A stretch of 54,470 nt of DNA from Bryobacterales bacterium (lineage in GTDB: Bacteria; Acidobacteriota; Terriglobia; Bryobacterales; Bryobacteraceae), in NCBI GenBank assembly GCA_003166475.1, contig PMVV01000203.1, positions 1,471 to 55,940 of the forward strand, in the 5' to 3' direction. Positions 9,179 through 17,851 of the stretch are shown piece by piece. The translations under genes and the position numbers were made by a program. The notes beneath the pieces were generated by a model that made no database searches, had not been told where the DNA came from, and saw only the letters and a list, made by a program, of their open reading frames with translations. How positions within the stretch are numbered: the first letter of the stretch is position 1; every line of letters starts with the position of its first letter.

Positions 9179-9194
9179 TGCACGGTTGTCGCCA
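9179..9194 (-). promoter_or_regulatory. Candidate sigma-54 promoter of the PAS gene
   Basis: Minus-strand TGGCGACAACCGTGCA keeps GG-N10-GC and 8 of the 12 consensus bases of TGGCACG-N4-TTGCW. The predicted start (12 nt past the -12 C) is about 9168, 2 nt before the ATG at 9166. The FleQ-like site lies 70 bp upstream. Confidence 0.5.
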
Positions 9195-9264
9195 TCGCAA
9201 TCTATTGTGTTTCGAGTCCGTTAGCGAGATGAGCTTGGCAGTGAGTTGACGCTTTGCCGTCAGC

Positions 9265-9280
9265 CGTCAAGATAATGACA
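9265..9280. promoter_or_regulatory. FleQ-like box (site A)
   Basis: CGTCAAGATAATGACA, an imperfect inverted repeat with 4-nt spacer, one of six related sites here. It is 70 bp upstream of the candidate sigma-54 promoter of the PAS gene. Extra half-sites (TTGACG at 9246, CCGTCAG) lie just beside it. Confidence 0.5.
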
Positions 9281-9495
9281 ACAGGATATACTTCTCCTAA
9301 GATAGGGATCGGAATCGCACAGTGAGATTTCGAGGAGTTTCCGTCGCCTTATGCCTGAACTCTGGCATTGCTGGTTCGGTCTATCGGTCGTGGGCAAACA
9401 GGGGCGCCCGCGGAACGAGTCGTGTGAGGTGAATCGCCGGTTCGAGACTCGGATCTCATCAATGACATCAATAACTCAATCGACTTCCGCCTCAG

Positions 9496-9546
9496 AAGTT
9501 GTCCGGCCTGTTCTCAGCCTGTTCGCAGGCTTTGTTAGGCTGCTTC
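9496..9546. repeat. Dispersed palindromic repeat, copy 2
   Basis: About 50 bp closely resembling the reverse complement of 53191-53241. Its core AGCCTG-TTCG-CAGGCT (9516-9531) is a perfect hairpin with a stable TTCG tetraloop. It lies in the 330-bp gap before the decarboxylase fusion, which otherwise shows no gene. Confidence 0.65.
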
Positions 9547-9614
9547 AAACTTGTAGCGGCCCTCACCGCGCTGGGGAGTCGCCGGGATGAGCCTGGGGAT
9601 GCCAAAATGGGAAT

Positions 9615-12551
9615 ATGAGCGCAAATCCGCCGCCTGGCGAGGGCAGCACACTCGACCCTTCCGATTGGCCGGGCTTTCGGGCGCAGGCTCACCGGATGCT
9701 GGATGACATTCTCGACTACGTCGAAAACATCCGCGCACGTCCCGTCTGGCAACCGCTTCCCGACGAGGTGCGGTCCCGGTTCTGTAGCGATGTTCCCGAG
9801 GCGCCGTCCGATCTGGCCGCCGTTCATCGGGAATTCATGCGCTATATTTTGCCTTTCGCCACCGGCAACACGCACCCGGGTTTCATGGGCTGGGTGCATG
9901 GCGGCGGCACACCCGTTGGTATGTTGGCGGAGATGCTCGCGGCGGGGCTGAACGCCAACCTGGGGGGGCGCGATCACGCCCCTATCGAGGTGGAGCGCCA
10001 GATCGTCCGGTGGATGCGGCGGATCTTCGGTTTTCCGGAGAGCGCGACCGGCCTGTTTGTCACGGGAACCTCGATGGCCAACCTCATCGGCGTCCTGATT
10101 GCCCGCGATACCGAGCTTTCCTTCGAAGTGCGGTGCGCGGGTGTCGCCGCAAGTTCGAAAAAGCTCGCGGCCTACACCTCGGTGGCGGCCCACAACTGCA
10201 TTGGGAAAGCCATGGACATCTCCGGCATCGGCAGCGATGCGCTCCGCTTGATTCCAGTCGACGGACACCATCGCATCGACCTAACCGCCCTGGAGGAAGC
10301 CATCGGCGCGGATCGGCGCGCGGGCTTTACGCCCTTCCTGGTGGTGGGCACTGCCGGCACCGTCGACACAGGGGCCATCGACAACCTCGACGCCCTGGCC
10401 GGTATCTGCCATCGCGAGCGGCTCTGGTTCCATGTCGACGGCGCTTATGGCGCGCTGGCGATTCTGGCTCCGGATCTGGCGCCGCGGCTTACGGGCATCG
10501 CGCGCGCGGACTCGCTGGCTTTCGACTTTCATAAGTGGGGCCAGGTGCCCTATGACGCCGGGCTCATTCTGGTGCGCGACGGCGTGCTGCATCGCAAGAC
10601 CTTTGCCACCTCGGCTGCTTATTTGAGAAAGGAACTGCGAGGCCTGGCGGCAGGCGCGCCTTGGCCCTGCGATTACGGGCCGGATCTATCGCGCGGTTTT
10701 CGGGCGCTGAAGACCTGGTTCACGCTCAAAGTGTACGGCACCGCGGCGCTGGGATCGGTCATTTCACGGACGTGCGCCCTGGCCCGTTACCTGGAAAGCC
10801 GCATCGCCGAAATGCCGGAATTGGAGCTGTTGGCGCCGGTGGAGCTCAACGTGGTCTGCTTCCGTTATCGCGCGGAGGATGCGCAGCGCCTTAATCCCAG
10901 GATCGTCATCGAACTCCAGGAGTCCGGGGTAGTGGCGCCGTCCACAACCGTCATCGATGGGAGCCTGGCGATTCGCGCGGCCATTGTAAATCACCGGACC
11001 GGCATGCGGGAGATCGACCTATTAGTGGAAAAGACCGTGGCTCTGGGACGCGCGCTGCAAGCGAGTGCCCAGGCCAGCGCCGCCCGGAGCGGCGCGCCGC
11101 GCGAGGCACGGGGCGCGGATTGGCCGCCGCAACGCGCGCGCGAATCCGCCCTGCGCGATCTCAGCGGCCGCATCGCATCCGACCCCGGCGCTATGAGTCT
11201 GCGATTTGAGCGCGCCTCTTTGCTCGCCGATATGGGCCGAACTCTGGAAGCTAGGAACGCCTATCTCGATCTACTGGCGCGCGAACCGTCGCATCGGCTC
11301 GCGTTGAATAATCTGGGCACGTTGCTGCATTCGACCGGTTATCGCACCGCTGCGCGCACGGCCTATGCCGAAGCCGTGGCGCGCCATCCAGGCGATCCCA
11401 TGAGCCACGTGAACCTGGGCAATGTCCTCCACGAAAGCGGCGAGTTTCACTCCGCCCGGGAGCACTATGAGACCGCCCTCCGGCTCGACCCCGGCCATGC
11501 GGAAGCCCATCAAGGCCTCGCGTATGTGCTGGCCGATCTCGATGACCAAGAGGGCGCCCAATGGCACCGGCGCAGAGGTTTCGAGGATCGTCCGGTTATT
11601 GCGTTGCCGTATCGCGGACAAGGGCCCCCTGTGTCGTTGCTCTTGCTGGTCTCGTCGCTCGGCGGCAACATCCCGACCCGCAATTTGCTGGACGACCGCG
11701 TCTTCCAAACATTCGTGGTAGTACCCGAGTTTTACGATTCCAATGTGCCCTTGCCGCCGCATCAAGTGGTGTTCAATGCCATCGGCGACGCCGACCTGGC
11801 GGCGGCCTCCCTGAATGCCGCGCAGTCCGTCGTAGCTCTCACCACTGCGCCGGTGATCAATCTGCCTTCGGCGGTACTGGCGACCGGGCGCGCGGATCAT
11901 GCGCGGCTTTCGCGCCTGCCGGGCGTGGTGTTGCCGGTGACCGTCAATCTGCCGCGGGAGCTCCTCTGCTCTCCGGAGGCCGCGGCTACGGTTGCGCGCC
12001 ACGGCTTCCGCTTCCCGCTGCTGGTGCGCACGCCCGGCTTTCATACGGGGCGCCATTTTCTGCGGGTCGAAAACGCGGAAGCCCTGGCCGGTACGGTGGC
12101 GCAGCTTCCCGGGAAGGAGTTGACCGTCATCGAGTTCCTCAACGCCCGGGGCGCCGACGGAAAAGTGCGCAAGTATCGGGTGATGATGATCGGTGGCGAT
12201 CTCTATCCGCTTCACGTGGCGATTTCCAGCCATTGGAAAATTCACTATTTCACCGCCGAAATGGCGGAACAGCCGGACCATCGCGCCGAGGACGCCGAGT
12301 TTCTGGAGAATATGCCGGAGGTGCTCGGACCGCGCGCCATGGAGGCGCTCGTGCATATTCAAGCCACGCTCGGCCTGGATTATGCCGGAATCGATTTCGG
12401 TTTGAGCGCCACCGGAGATCTTTTGCTTTTCGAAGCTAATGCCACCATGGTGGTCAATCCGCCCGAGCCCGACGAGCGGTGGGCATACCGCCGCCCAGCC
12501 GTCGAGCGGATCTTCGCCGCTGTCCGCCGGATGCTGACAACGCACCGCTGA
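9615..12551 (+). CDS. Fusion: PLP group II decarboxylase, TPR repeats, ATP-grasp-like domain
   Basis: A 978-residue protein with three parts. Residues 1-480 are a PLP-dependent group II decarboxylase of the aromatic-amino-acid/glutamate type: THPGFMGWVHGGGTP near 86-100, HVDGAYG at 273-279 (Asp 275 for the pyridine nitrogen) and DFHKWG with Schiff-base Lys 307. Residues about 520-650 hold three TPR units (ALNNLGTLLHSTG, SHVNLGNVLHESGE, AHQGLAYVLADLDD). Residues 665-978 resemble a RimK-like ATP-grasp ligase (LVRTPGFHTGRHF, then DYAGIDFGL near the C-terminus, then LLLFEANATM). The order suggests decarboxylation of an amino acid followed by ligation. Substrates are unknown. The gene is monocistronic. 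Confidence 0.85.
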   Translation: MSANPPPGEGSTLDPSDWPGFRAQAHRMLDDILDYVENIRARPVWQPLPDEVRSRFCSDVPEAPSDLAAVHREFMRYILPFATGNTHPGFMGWVHGGGTPVGMLAEMLAAGLNANLGGRDHAPIEVERQIVRWMRRIFGFPESATGLFVTGTSMANLIGVLIARDTELSFEVRCAGVAASSKKLAAYTSVAAHNCIGKAMDISGIGSDALRLIPVDGHHRIDLTALEEAIGADRRAGFTPFLVVGTAGTVDTGAIDNLDALAGICHRERLWFHVDGAYGALAILAPDLAPRLTGIARADSLAFDFHKWGQVPYDAGLILVRDGVLHRKTFATSAAYLRKELRGLAAGAPWPCDYGPDLSRGFRALKTWFTLKVYGTAALGSVISRTCALARYLESRIAEMPELELLAPVELNVVCFRYRAEDAQRLNPRIVIELQESGVVAPSTTVIDGSLAIRAAIVNHRTGMREIDLLVEKTVALGRALQASAQASAARSGAPREARGADWPPQRARESALRDLSGRIASDPGAMSLRFERASLLADMGRTLEARNAYLDLLAREPSHRLALNNLGTLLHSTGYRTAARTAYAEAVARHPGDPMSHVNLGNVLHESGEFHSAREHYETALRLDPGHAEAHQGLAYVLADLDDQEGAQWHRRRGFEDRPVIALPYRGQGPPVSLLLLVSSLGGNIPTRNLLDDRVFQTFVVVPEFYDSNVPLPPHQVVFNAIGDADLAAASLNAAQSVVALTTAPVINLPSAVLATGRADHARLSRLPGVVLPVTVNLPRELLCSPEAAATVARHGFRFPLLVRTPGFHTGRHFLRVENAEALAGTVAQLPGKELTVIEFLNARGADGKVRKYRVMMIGGDLYPLHVAISSHWKIHYFTAEMAEQPDHRAEDAEFLENMPEVLGPRAMEALVHIQATLGLDYAGIDFGLSATGDLLLFEANATMVVNPPEPDERWAYRRPAVERIFAAVRRMLTTHR

Positions 12552-12581
12552 GCCAGTAAGTTACTAGACACCAGCGTCAGG

Positions 12582-12597
12582 CGTCAAGGATTTGACG
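12582..12597. promoter_or_regulatory. FleQ-like box (site B), upstream of motA1
   Basis: CGTCAAGGATTTGACG is a perfect 6-bp inverted repeat around a 4-nt spacer. It lies 72 bp upstream of a weak sigma-54 candidate for the stator operon. The surrounding 300-bp gap (12552-12851) has no gene. Confidence 0.55.
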
Positions 12598-12607
12598 ATT
12601 GCCGCTC

Positions 12608-12621
12608 GCCGTCAAGACGGC
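12608..12621. repeat. Short perfect palindrome
   Basis: GCCGTC-AA-GACGGC lies 10 bp after site B and contains a further GTCAA half-site. It may be an accessory activator site or a small hairpin. Confidence 0.35.
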
Positions 12622-12669
12622 AACACATCTCCTCGTTTCCATGTGGTTGGAAACAATGCAACGCCAACA

Positions 12670-12685
12670 CGGCTAATGACCTGCT
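12670..12685 (+). promoter_or_regulatory. Weak sigma-54 promoter candidate for motA1-motB1
   Basis: CGGCTAATGACCTGCT keeps GG-N10-GC and 7 of 12 consensus bases. The predicted start near 12696 would give a leader of about 156 nt. Its 72-bp distance from site B matches the other pairs, which is the main support. Confidence 0.35.
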
Positions 12686-12851
12686 TCCCTCGCGTATATG
12701 AACATTGCCTCTGCCATCACTATCACATCGCCTGACGCTGCTCCAGCCCCTGCTTGCACGCACTCCACTGCATGGTTGGACAGAGGAATCCGAATGGGAG
12801 TCTTGCGCCCGAAGCAGTTCTGACGAAGGAGACAAAAGGAGGAGCAAGACG

Positions 12852-13730
12852 ATGTCAACGTCGATAGCTGGAGACATGCTGGACTACAGGCGGCGATCGG
12901 CCGGCCGTGTCAGGCGGGGCGGCCCCGACGTTGGCATGCTGATCGGTATTGCGATCGCATCGATTGCCGTAATCGCGGGGATCGCCGTTACCGGCGTTAG
13001 CGCCCGCTATTTCTTTCAACCGACTGGTGTCCTAATCGTTGTGGGTGGAACCCTCGGTGTCATGCTGATTACGACTCCGCGCCGCACGCTTCTCCTTTCG
13101 CTTCGGCGCACTTTCAATCTCTTTTCCCAGGCAACGTCCCCCGCCCCGGAGGACTTAATCGAGGAAATTGTTTCGTATGCCAGGATTGTCCGGATGAATG
13201 GCATCCTCGCGATCGAACCTGGCATTGATCGGGTAAGCCACAGCTTCCTCCGGGACGCACTGCTTCTTGCAATGGACACGGAGGGGCGCACCGCATTGCA
13301 ATCGGCCCTTGAGAATAAAACACGGCTCTGTGAGAGGCAGAGCGAGGCCGCCGCCAAAGTGCTCGAAATCGCGGGAGGCTTCACTCCCACCATGGGTGTG
13401 CTCGGTACCGTGGTCGGACTGATCGACGTTCTCCGGCAATTCTCGGGTCTGTCCGCGACTGCCTACGGTGTCGGAGCCGCTTTTACTTCGACGATCTACG
13501 GGCTGGCGCTGGCCAATCTCCTGCTGCTGCCAGCGGCGCAGCGCATTCGGGCACGGGCCTCAGAAATATTCGATCTTCAGGAGTTGATGACAGAGGGCGC
13601 TCTGTGCCTGTTCGATGGCATGCATCCGAGGCTCGTCCGCCACCGCCTCCATTCCTTCTTGAATGCCGTACCCGATCCCGATCGCTCCCTTCAGACTGTC
13701 GAATCTGCACCGGAAGCCGGGCAAATATGA
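12852..13730 (+). CDS. motA: Flagellar stator protein MotA (set 1)
   Basis: Start at ATG 12852, chosen for the strong AAAGGAGGAG site before it; the frame upstream of this is not protein-like. The 292-residue inner-membrane protein has MotA's four TM segments (two near 35-80, two near 180-235). The conserved proline loops are seen (GGFTPTMGVLGTVVGLI and LLLLPAAQRIR), with a charged cytoplasmic loop between. MotA with MotB forms the ion channel that drives the motor. Its stop overlaps the motB start as ATGA. This set is transcribed opposite to most flagellar genes and is only distantly like MotA of set 2. Confidence 0.9.
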   Translation: MSTSIAGDMLDYRRRSAGRVRRGGPDVGMLIGIAIASIAVIAGIAVTGVSARYFFQPTGVLIVVGGTLGVMLITTPRRTLLLSLRRTFNLFSQATSPAPEDLIEEIVSYARIVRMNGILAIEPGIDRVSHSFLRDALLLAMDTEGRTALQSALENKTRLCERQSEAAAKVLEIAGGFTPTMGVLGTVVGLIDVLRQFSGLSATAYGVGAAFTSTIYGLALANLLLLPAAQRIRARASEIFDLQELMTEGALCLFDGMHPRLVRHRLHSFLNAVPDPDRSLQTVESAPEAGQI

Positions 13731-14365
13731 GGCCGAAATATCTGCAGAGCGCCACGCATCAGCGCGACCGATGGATGGTCAGCTATGCGGACGTACTGAC
13801 CATTCTCTTGATCTTCTTCGTGGTAGCCGCCGCCAAGAGTCTGGAAGTTCCGCGGGCGCACACGGTTGTTCCCGTCCAGCCGGTTATCGGGCACGCCGAA
13901 GCCGAGTTGCCTCGCACAAATCTGATTCGCGCCCAGGAACGTCTCAGAGAGCACGGGCTAGAACCCAAACTCGAACCGCGCGGTCTCGTCATCAGCCTGC
14001 CACAGGTGATTCTCTTCTCCTCCGGTGAGGACACCGTGAGTCCCCAGGCTTTGCCCACTATCGCGCAGATTGCGGACGTCCTTCGCGAGCTCCCAAATGA
14101 TGTGCGGCTCATCGGCTATGCAGACCCGGTTCCCATACACAATCGTCGCTTCCGCAGCAACTGGGAACTTTCGATGGCACGCAGCCAGAAGATCCTCGAT
14201 CTGTTCAGTACGCGCTACGGCATTTCGGAGTCGCGCCTTTCGGTCGCCAGCTACGGCCCTTATCGTCCGGCCGCCCCGAACGACACCGTGGACGGCCGGG
14301 CGTCAAACCGGCGCGTCGAGATCGTGATTCTGGATGACTCGCGTTCTTTCCGCGAGCCTGCGTAG
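13727..14365 (+). CDS. motB: Flagellar stator protein MotB (set 1)
   Basis: 212 residues; start ATG 13727 overlaps the motA stop (ATGA), indicating translational coupling. A single TM helix near residues 17-35 carries the ion-coupling Asp in SYADVLTILLIFF. The rest is an OmpA-like peptidoglycan-binding domain with NWELSMARSQKIL and RASNRRVEIVIL. The usual GHTD motif reads GYAD. It is short for MotB (usually 250-300), with a reduced linker. Its last 63 nt are antisense to the end of fliJ. Confidence 0.88.
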   Translation: MRPKYLQSATHQRDRWMVSYADVLTILLIFFVVAAAKSLEVPRAHTVVPVQPVIGHAEAELPRTNLIRAQERLREHGLEPKLEPRGLVISLPQVILFSSGEDTVSPQALPTIAQIADVLRELPNDVRLIGYADPVPIHNRRFRSNWELSMARSQKILDLFSTRYGISESRLSVASYGPYRPAAPNDTVDGRASNRRVEIVILDDSRSFREPA

Positions 14366-14845
14366 TTTAGTATCCTCCTGCGCAATGGTCACACCGACAC
14401 CGGCCGTGCGCTTCGCGGCAATCCACTTTGATAAGTAGGATTCCGCGGCCAGCGTTTCCAGCGCACGGTCTTCCGCAAAGCGGTGCTCGGACAACCGTCT
14501 GTCGCGCAGTTTCTCGACCAGCCGGACGCGGCGTTGGGCTGCCTGGACCGCCGCACGTTGGTCACCTAGCGTGCGCTCCCGGCGAACGCGCTCTTCGTCC
14601 ATTCCCGCGGCGTCGTTCTTGGCACGCAAGCGATAGAATCCCAGTGAGGCGAGATCGCACCCGAGTATCGAACTCCCCGAGATCGCGTCACGTTCGACGC
14701 TGAGACGCTCGGCCTGCAAACGGGCTATGCGTTCCTGCACCAGGCTCAATGCCGCCAGACAGGCTGCCAGGCGGCTGTCCTCCAATTGGAGTTGCGTCCG
14801 GTACCACTCCAGCACTCGGTCCAGCCGGAACTGGAAGGTTGACAT
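14303..14845 (-). CDS. fliJ: Flagellar export chaperone/stalk protein FliJ
   Basis: 180 residues, almost wholly helical with long heptad stretches, beginning with FQFRLDRVLEWYRTQLQLED, the usual FliJ opening. FliJ is the central stalk of the FliI ATPase ring and escorts substrates to FlhA. It lies 6 bp after fliI and ends the flgBC-fliEFGHIJ operon. Its 3' end overlaps the convergent motB1 by 63 nt. Assigned from position, length and coiled-coil; sequence identity in this family is low. Confidence 0.82.
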   Translation of the reverse strand: MSTFQFRLDRVLEWYRTQLQLEDSRLAACLAALSLVQERIARLQAERLSVERDAISGSSILGCDLASLGFYRLRAKNDAAGMDEERVRRERTLGDQRAAVQAAQRRVRLVEKLRDRRLSEHRFAEDRALETLAAESYLSKWIAAKRTAGVGVTIAQEDTKLRRLAERTRVIQNHDLDAPV

Positions 14846-14851
14846 GCGGAG

Positions 14852-16174
14852 TTAGAGCCTTTCTGCGATCGACCGCATCCGAATAAGGGTTTCGGGCAAG
14901 GGTGAAGCGGCGGCGTCCTGCTGTAGAAATGCGTTGATCTCCGGACGCAGCCGCACAGCCGCATCGAGCCGCGGATTACTGCCGCTGACGTAAGCGCCCA
15001 GTTCAATCAAGTCCTTCGATTCGTCGTAGACGGCCAGGGCTTCGCGGATCCTTCTTGCGGCGCCCAAATCGGCCGCTTCGGAGATCTGCGTGGAGAGCCG
15101 GCTGAGGGAATGCATCACATCGATGGCGGGATAGTGGCCAGCCGCGGCGAGGCGGCGCGATAGGACGATGTGCCCGTCCAGGATGGACCTCACGGCGTCG
15201 CTAATCGGTTCATTGAAATCGTCGCCTTCCACCAGTACGGTAAAGAAGCCCGTAATCGAGCCCTTCCGAAAGTTACCGGCGCGCTCCAGTATTCTGGGCA
15301 GCAGGTTGAAGACGGAAGGTGTGTAGCCCTTCTGGCTGGGCGGCTCGCCGGCAGCCAGCCCGATTTCCCGTTGGGCCATAGCCAGCCGAGTGACCGAATC
15401 CATGATCAACAGCACATTGGCGCCCTGGTCGCGAAAATACTCGGCGATTGCCAGAGCCACAAAGCAGGCCCTCACGCGCAAGGGGGCCGGCCGGTCCGAA
15501 GTGGAGCACACCACCACCGACCGCTTGCCGCCCTCGGCGCCGAGATCGTGTTCGAGGAAAGCGCGCACCTCACGATTGCGTTCGCCGATCAGCGCGATCA
15601 CCGTGAGATCTGCGGAATTGTGGCGCGCCATGGCACCCAACAGCATGCTCTTTCCGACTCCGCTGCCGCCAAAGATGCCCATGCGCTGCCCCTTGCCGCA
15701 CGGAACCAGACTATCGACGGCACGCACACCGGTAACGATCCGCTCAGTGATGTGCTCGCGGTCCAGAGGGCTGCCGGGCGAACAGTGCAGCCGGTACGAC
15801 GCCGGGCCCCGTAGGGGCGGCTTTCGATCGATGGGCTTTCCAAAGCCATCCAGAACGCGGCCGATCAGATCGGGGCCAACGTGCACTTGCGCATCGTCGG
15901 GGCGCGCGATGACTTGATCCCGCAGTTGAATTCCATCGATCTCTTCGAGCGGCATGGACAATACGTGTCCATCGCGGAAACCGACCACCTGCGTGCGAAT
16001 GCGGCGTCCGGAGGAGGTAAGCACCTCGCAACAATCGCCAATGGCCACGGCCGGCCCGCGGGATGCCACCAATAGACCTACGAGTTCCACGACTTCACCA
16101 GTCCACGGCAGGAGCTCAACGTTGCGCACCTGCGCAATATACGAGTTGAAGTCTACAGGGTTGGGGAAAGTCAT
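14852..16174 (-). CDS. fliI: Flagellum-specific export ATPase FliI
   Basis: 440 residues from ATG 16174, chosen because it overlaps the fliH stop as ATGA and has GGAGG 7 nt before it; an upstream ATG at 16207 lacks such a site. Walker A is GGSGVGKS (169-176). LLIMDSVTRLAMAQREIGLA is the Walker B/DSVTR segment typical of FliI. The N-terminal beta-barrel and C-terminal helical region are complete. FliI forms a hexamer beneath the export gate and loads substrates with FliH and FliJ. Confidence 0.95.
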   Translation of the reverse strand: MTFPNPVDFNSYIAQVRNVELLPWTGEVVELVGLLVASRGPAVAIGDCCEVLTSSGRRIRTQVVGFRDGHVLSMPLEEIDGIQLRDQVIARPDDAQVHVGPDLIGRVLDGFGKPIDRKPPLRGPASYRLHCSPGSPLDREHITERIVTGVRAVDSLVPCGKGQRMGIFGGSGVGKSMLLGAMARHNSADLTVIALIGERNREVRAFLEHDLGAEGGKRSVVVCSTSDRPAPLRVRACFVALAIAEYFRDQGANVLLIMDSVTRLAMAQREIGLAAGEPPSQKGYTPSVFNLLPRILERAGNFRKGSITGFFTVLVEGDDFNEPISDAVRSILDGHIVLSRRLAAAGHYPAIDVMHSLSRLSTQISEAADLGAARRIREALAVYDESKDLIELGAYVSGSNPRLDAAVRLRPEINAFLQQDAAASPLPETLIRMRSIAERL

Positions 16175-16836
16175 TTGCGCGCCTCCAACTGGTCGGTCAA
16201 TCCGCATTCAATCTCGCGCAGTTGGGTCTCCACGGAAGCATCCAGCGCTCCGCGCTGGATCTCAAACACCGCTCCACCTTGCTGTTGCGAGGCGTCATGA
16301 ATAACCTCAATGGCCTGGCTGCGTCCCATCTCATCGAGACAACTGCGGACTATTTTTGCCTGATCGGGATGCACGCGGACCCGATAGACTTCCTGCGCCT
16401 GCAGCTTCTCCAGCGCCGCTTTGATGAGGGCGCCCAAGGCGGAAGTATCCACGGTGAGTTCACGATGCAGCACACGCCGCGCGATCTCGACGGCCAGCCG
16501 TACGGTATCGACCTCTGCACGATGAATGGTCTCCGCACGCAGCGAGGCCACCTCGACGACGGTCGCAGCCAGTCTCTCGATGGCCCCGCGAACGTCAGTC
16601 TCCAGGCTTTCTCTGGCCGCGGCTTCGCCCGCGCGCAATCCCGCGTCGAATGCTTCCCGCGATTGTTTCTCCATCTGTGAGGCGAATCCACTCACTTTGG
16701 CGCGCAGTTGTGACAACTCTTCGGACGCTAGTGCGATTTGAGGCGGCGGCGCGTCTTTGGATGGCGGCTTGGACCCGCTCCGCCAGACGAGGGGTATTAC
16801 GTCGCCTTCGGGATCCTTCAGCAGCTTAGACAACAT
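16171..16836 (-). CDS. fliH: Export ATPase regulator FliH
   Basis: 221 residues. The middle is a charged helical region with small-residue repeats (AGEAAARESLETDVRGAIER), and the C-terminal half has the FliH/V-ATPase E-subunit pattern (LAVEIARRVLHRELTVD). FliH holds FliI at the C-ring and inhibits ATPase until docking. It overlaps fliG by 11 nt and fliI by 4 nt. Confidence 0.88.
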   Translation of the reverse strand: MLSKLLKDPEGDVIPLVWRSGSKPPSKDAPPPQIALASEELSQLRAKVSGFASQMEKQSREAFDAGLRAGEAAARESLETDVRGAIERLAATVVEVASLRAETIHRAEVDTVRLAVEIARRVLHRELTVDTSALGALIKAALEKLQAQEVYRVRVHPDQAKIVRSCLDEMGRSQAIEVIHDASQQQGGAVFEIQRGALDASVETQLREIECGLTDQLEARK

Positions 16837-17851
16837 ATTCGTCGCCGCCGCCGCGACTCACCGAAAGGACGCCTTGCTGCTGCAACTCCCGCACCACTGC
16901 CACCAGTTGCCGTTGGGCAGCCTCCACATCCCGGATCCGGACGGGACCCAAGGCGTCCATATCCTCATCCAGCATCTCGGCGGCGCGTTGCGACATACAC
17001 TGCTTGAAATGATCGCGGACCTTGCCTAGAGTTCCTTTTAACGCCGTTGTGAGGACCTTCCGGTCGGCTTTGGCGATCAACTTGGCGATGCCTTCTTTGT
17101 TAATATTCAGGACGTCTTCAAACACGAACATCAGGTCCCGCACAGACGCGCCGAGGTTCTGGTCTTCCTCATCCACTTTTGCCAGAATGGTCTCCACCAG
17201 TGCCGGATCGACCCGGTTCAGGAGGCTGGCCAGGGTACGCATCCCATCCGATCGCTTCACCTGCCGGAGGTTCTTGACCTTGCTGCCGATGGCCTCCGCA
17301 ATACGCCTGAACACCTCGGGTGAGATGCTGTCCAGAGAGGCCACGCGGATGGCTACCTGGGGCTGCATGGCCTCGGGAAGCGCGGACATCACCGCCCCGG
17401 CCTGCTCGGCCGGCAGGTTCGAAAGAATCAGGGCGATCACCTGCGGGTGTTCATCCCGGATGAATCCAGCTAGCTGTTGCGGATCGGTGTCCTGCAGTAA
17501 CTCAAGTTCGGCCGAGCCCTGGCTGGCGGCAACCGGAGCGGAAGCTTGCAGGATTCTTTGAGCGGGCTCCGGGCCAAGAGCGTGCTCCACCAGTCGGCGG
17601 GCGCATTCGGCGCCGCCCTTCGCGAAGAATTGGCTGCTCGCCGCCAGGGCTTCGAACTCGCGGAACACACCCAACATGCGATGGGGCTCCACGGCGTGCA
17701 AAGTGGAGATCTCGCGCGTGATTTGGCGAATCTCGTCAGGCTCCAAATGGCGCAGTACGTCGCCACCGATCTGGTCGCCGACCCCCATCAAGAACATGGC
17801 GGCCTTGCGGGCCCCCGGCACGTCTTGCGATGTTTCTGTGGATTCAGGCAT
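16826..17851 (-). CDS. fliG: Motor switch protein FliG
   Basis: 341 residues, normal length, with FliG-N, -M and -C parts in order. EHPQVIALILSNLPAEQAG is the middle-domain EHPQ motif. The C-terminal region carries the charged torque helix (RDHFKQCMSQRAAEMLDEDM). FliG sits on FliF and transmits stator torque. It overlaps the fliF stop by 8 nt. Confidence 0.95.
   Translation of the reverse strand: MPESTETSQDVPGARKAAMFLMGVGDQIGGDVLRHLEPDEIRQITREISTLHAVEPHRMLGVFREFEALAASSQFFAKGGAECARRLVEHALGPEPAQRILQASAPVAASQGSAELELLQDTDPQQLAGFIRDEHPQVIALILSNLPAEQAGAVMSALPEAMQPQVAIRVASLDSISPEVFRRIAEAIGSKVKNLRQVKRSDGMRTLASLLNRVDPALVETILAKVDEEDQNLGASVRDLMFVFEDVLNINKEGIAKLIAKADRKVLTTALKGTLGKVRDHFKQCMSQRAAEMLDEDMDALGPVRIRDVEAAQRQLVAVVRELQQQGVLSVSRGGGDEYVV

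Noticed and set aside
9351-9590. 79-codon frame before the decarboxylase fusion, with a GAGGAG motif upstream
   Set aside because: Spacing to the ATG is too long, the frame runs through the dispersed repeat, and composition is not protein-like.
11271-12545. 424-codon minus frame opposite the ATP-grasp region
   Set aside because: His/Arg/Gly-rich shadow without domains.
12640-12663. TGGTTGGAAACAATGCAA as sigma-54 promoter for motA1
   Set aside because: GG to GC spacing is 11 rather than the required 10.
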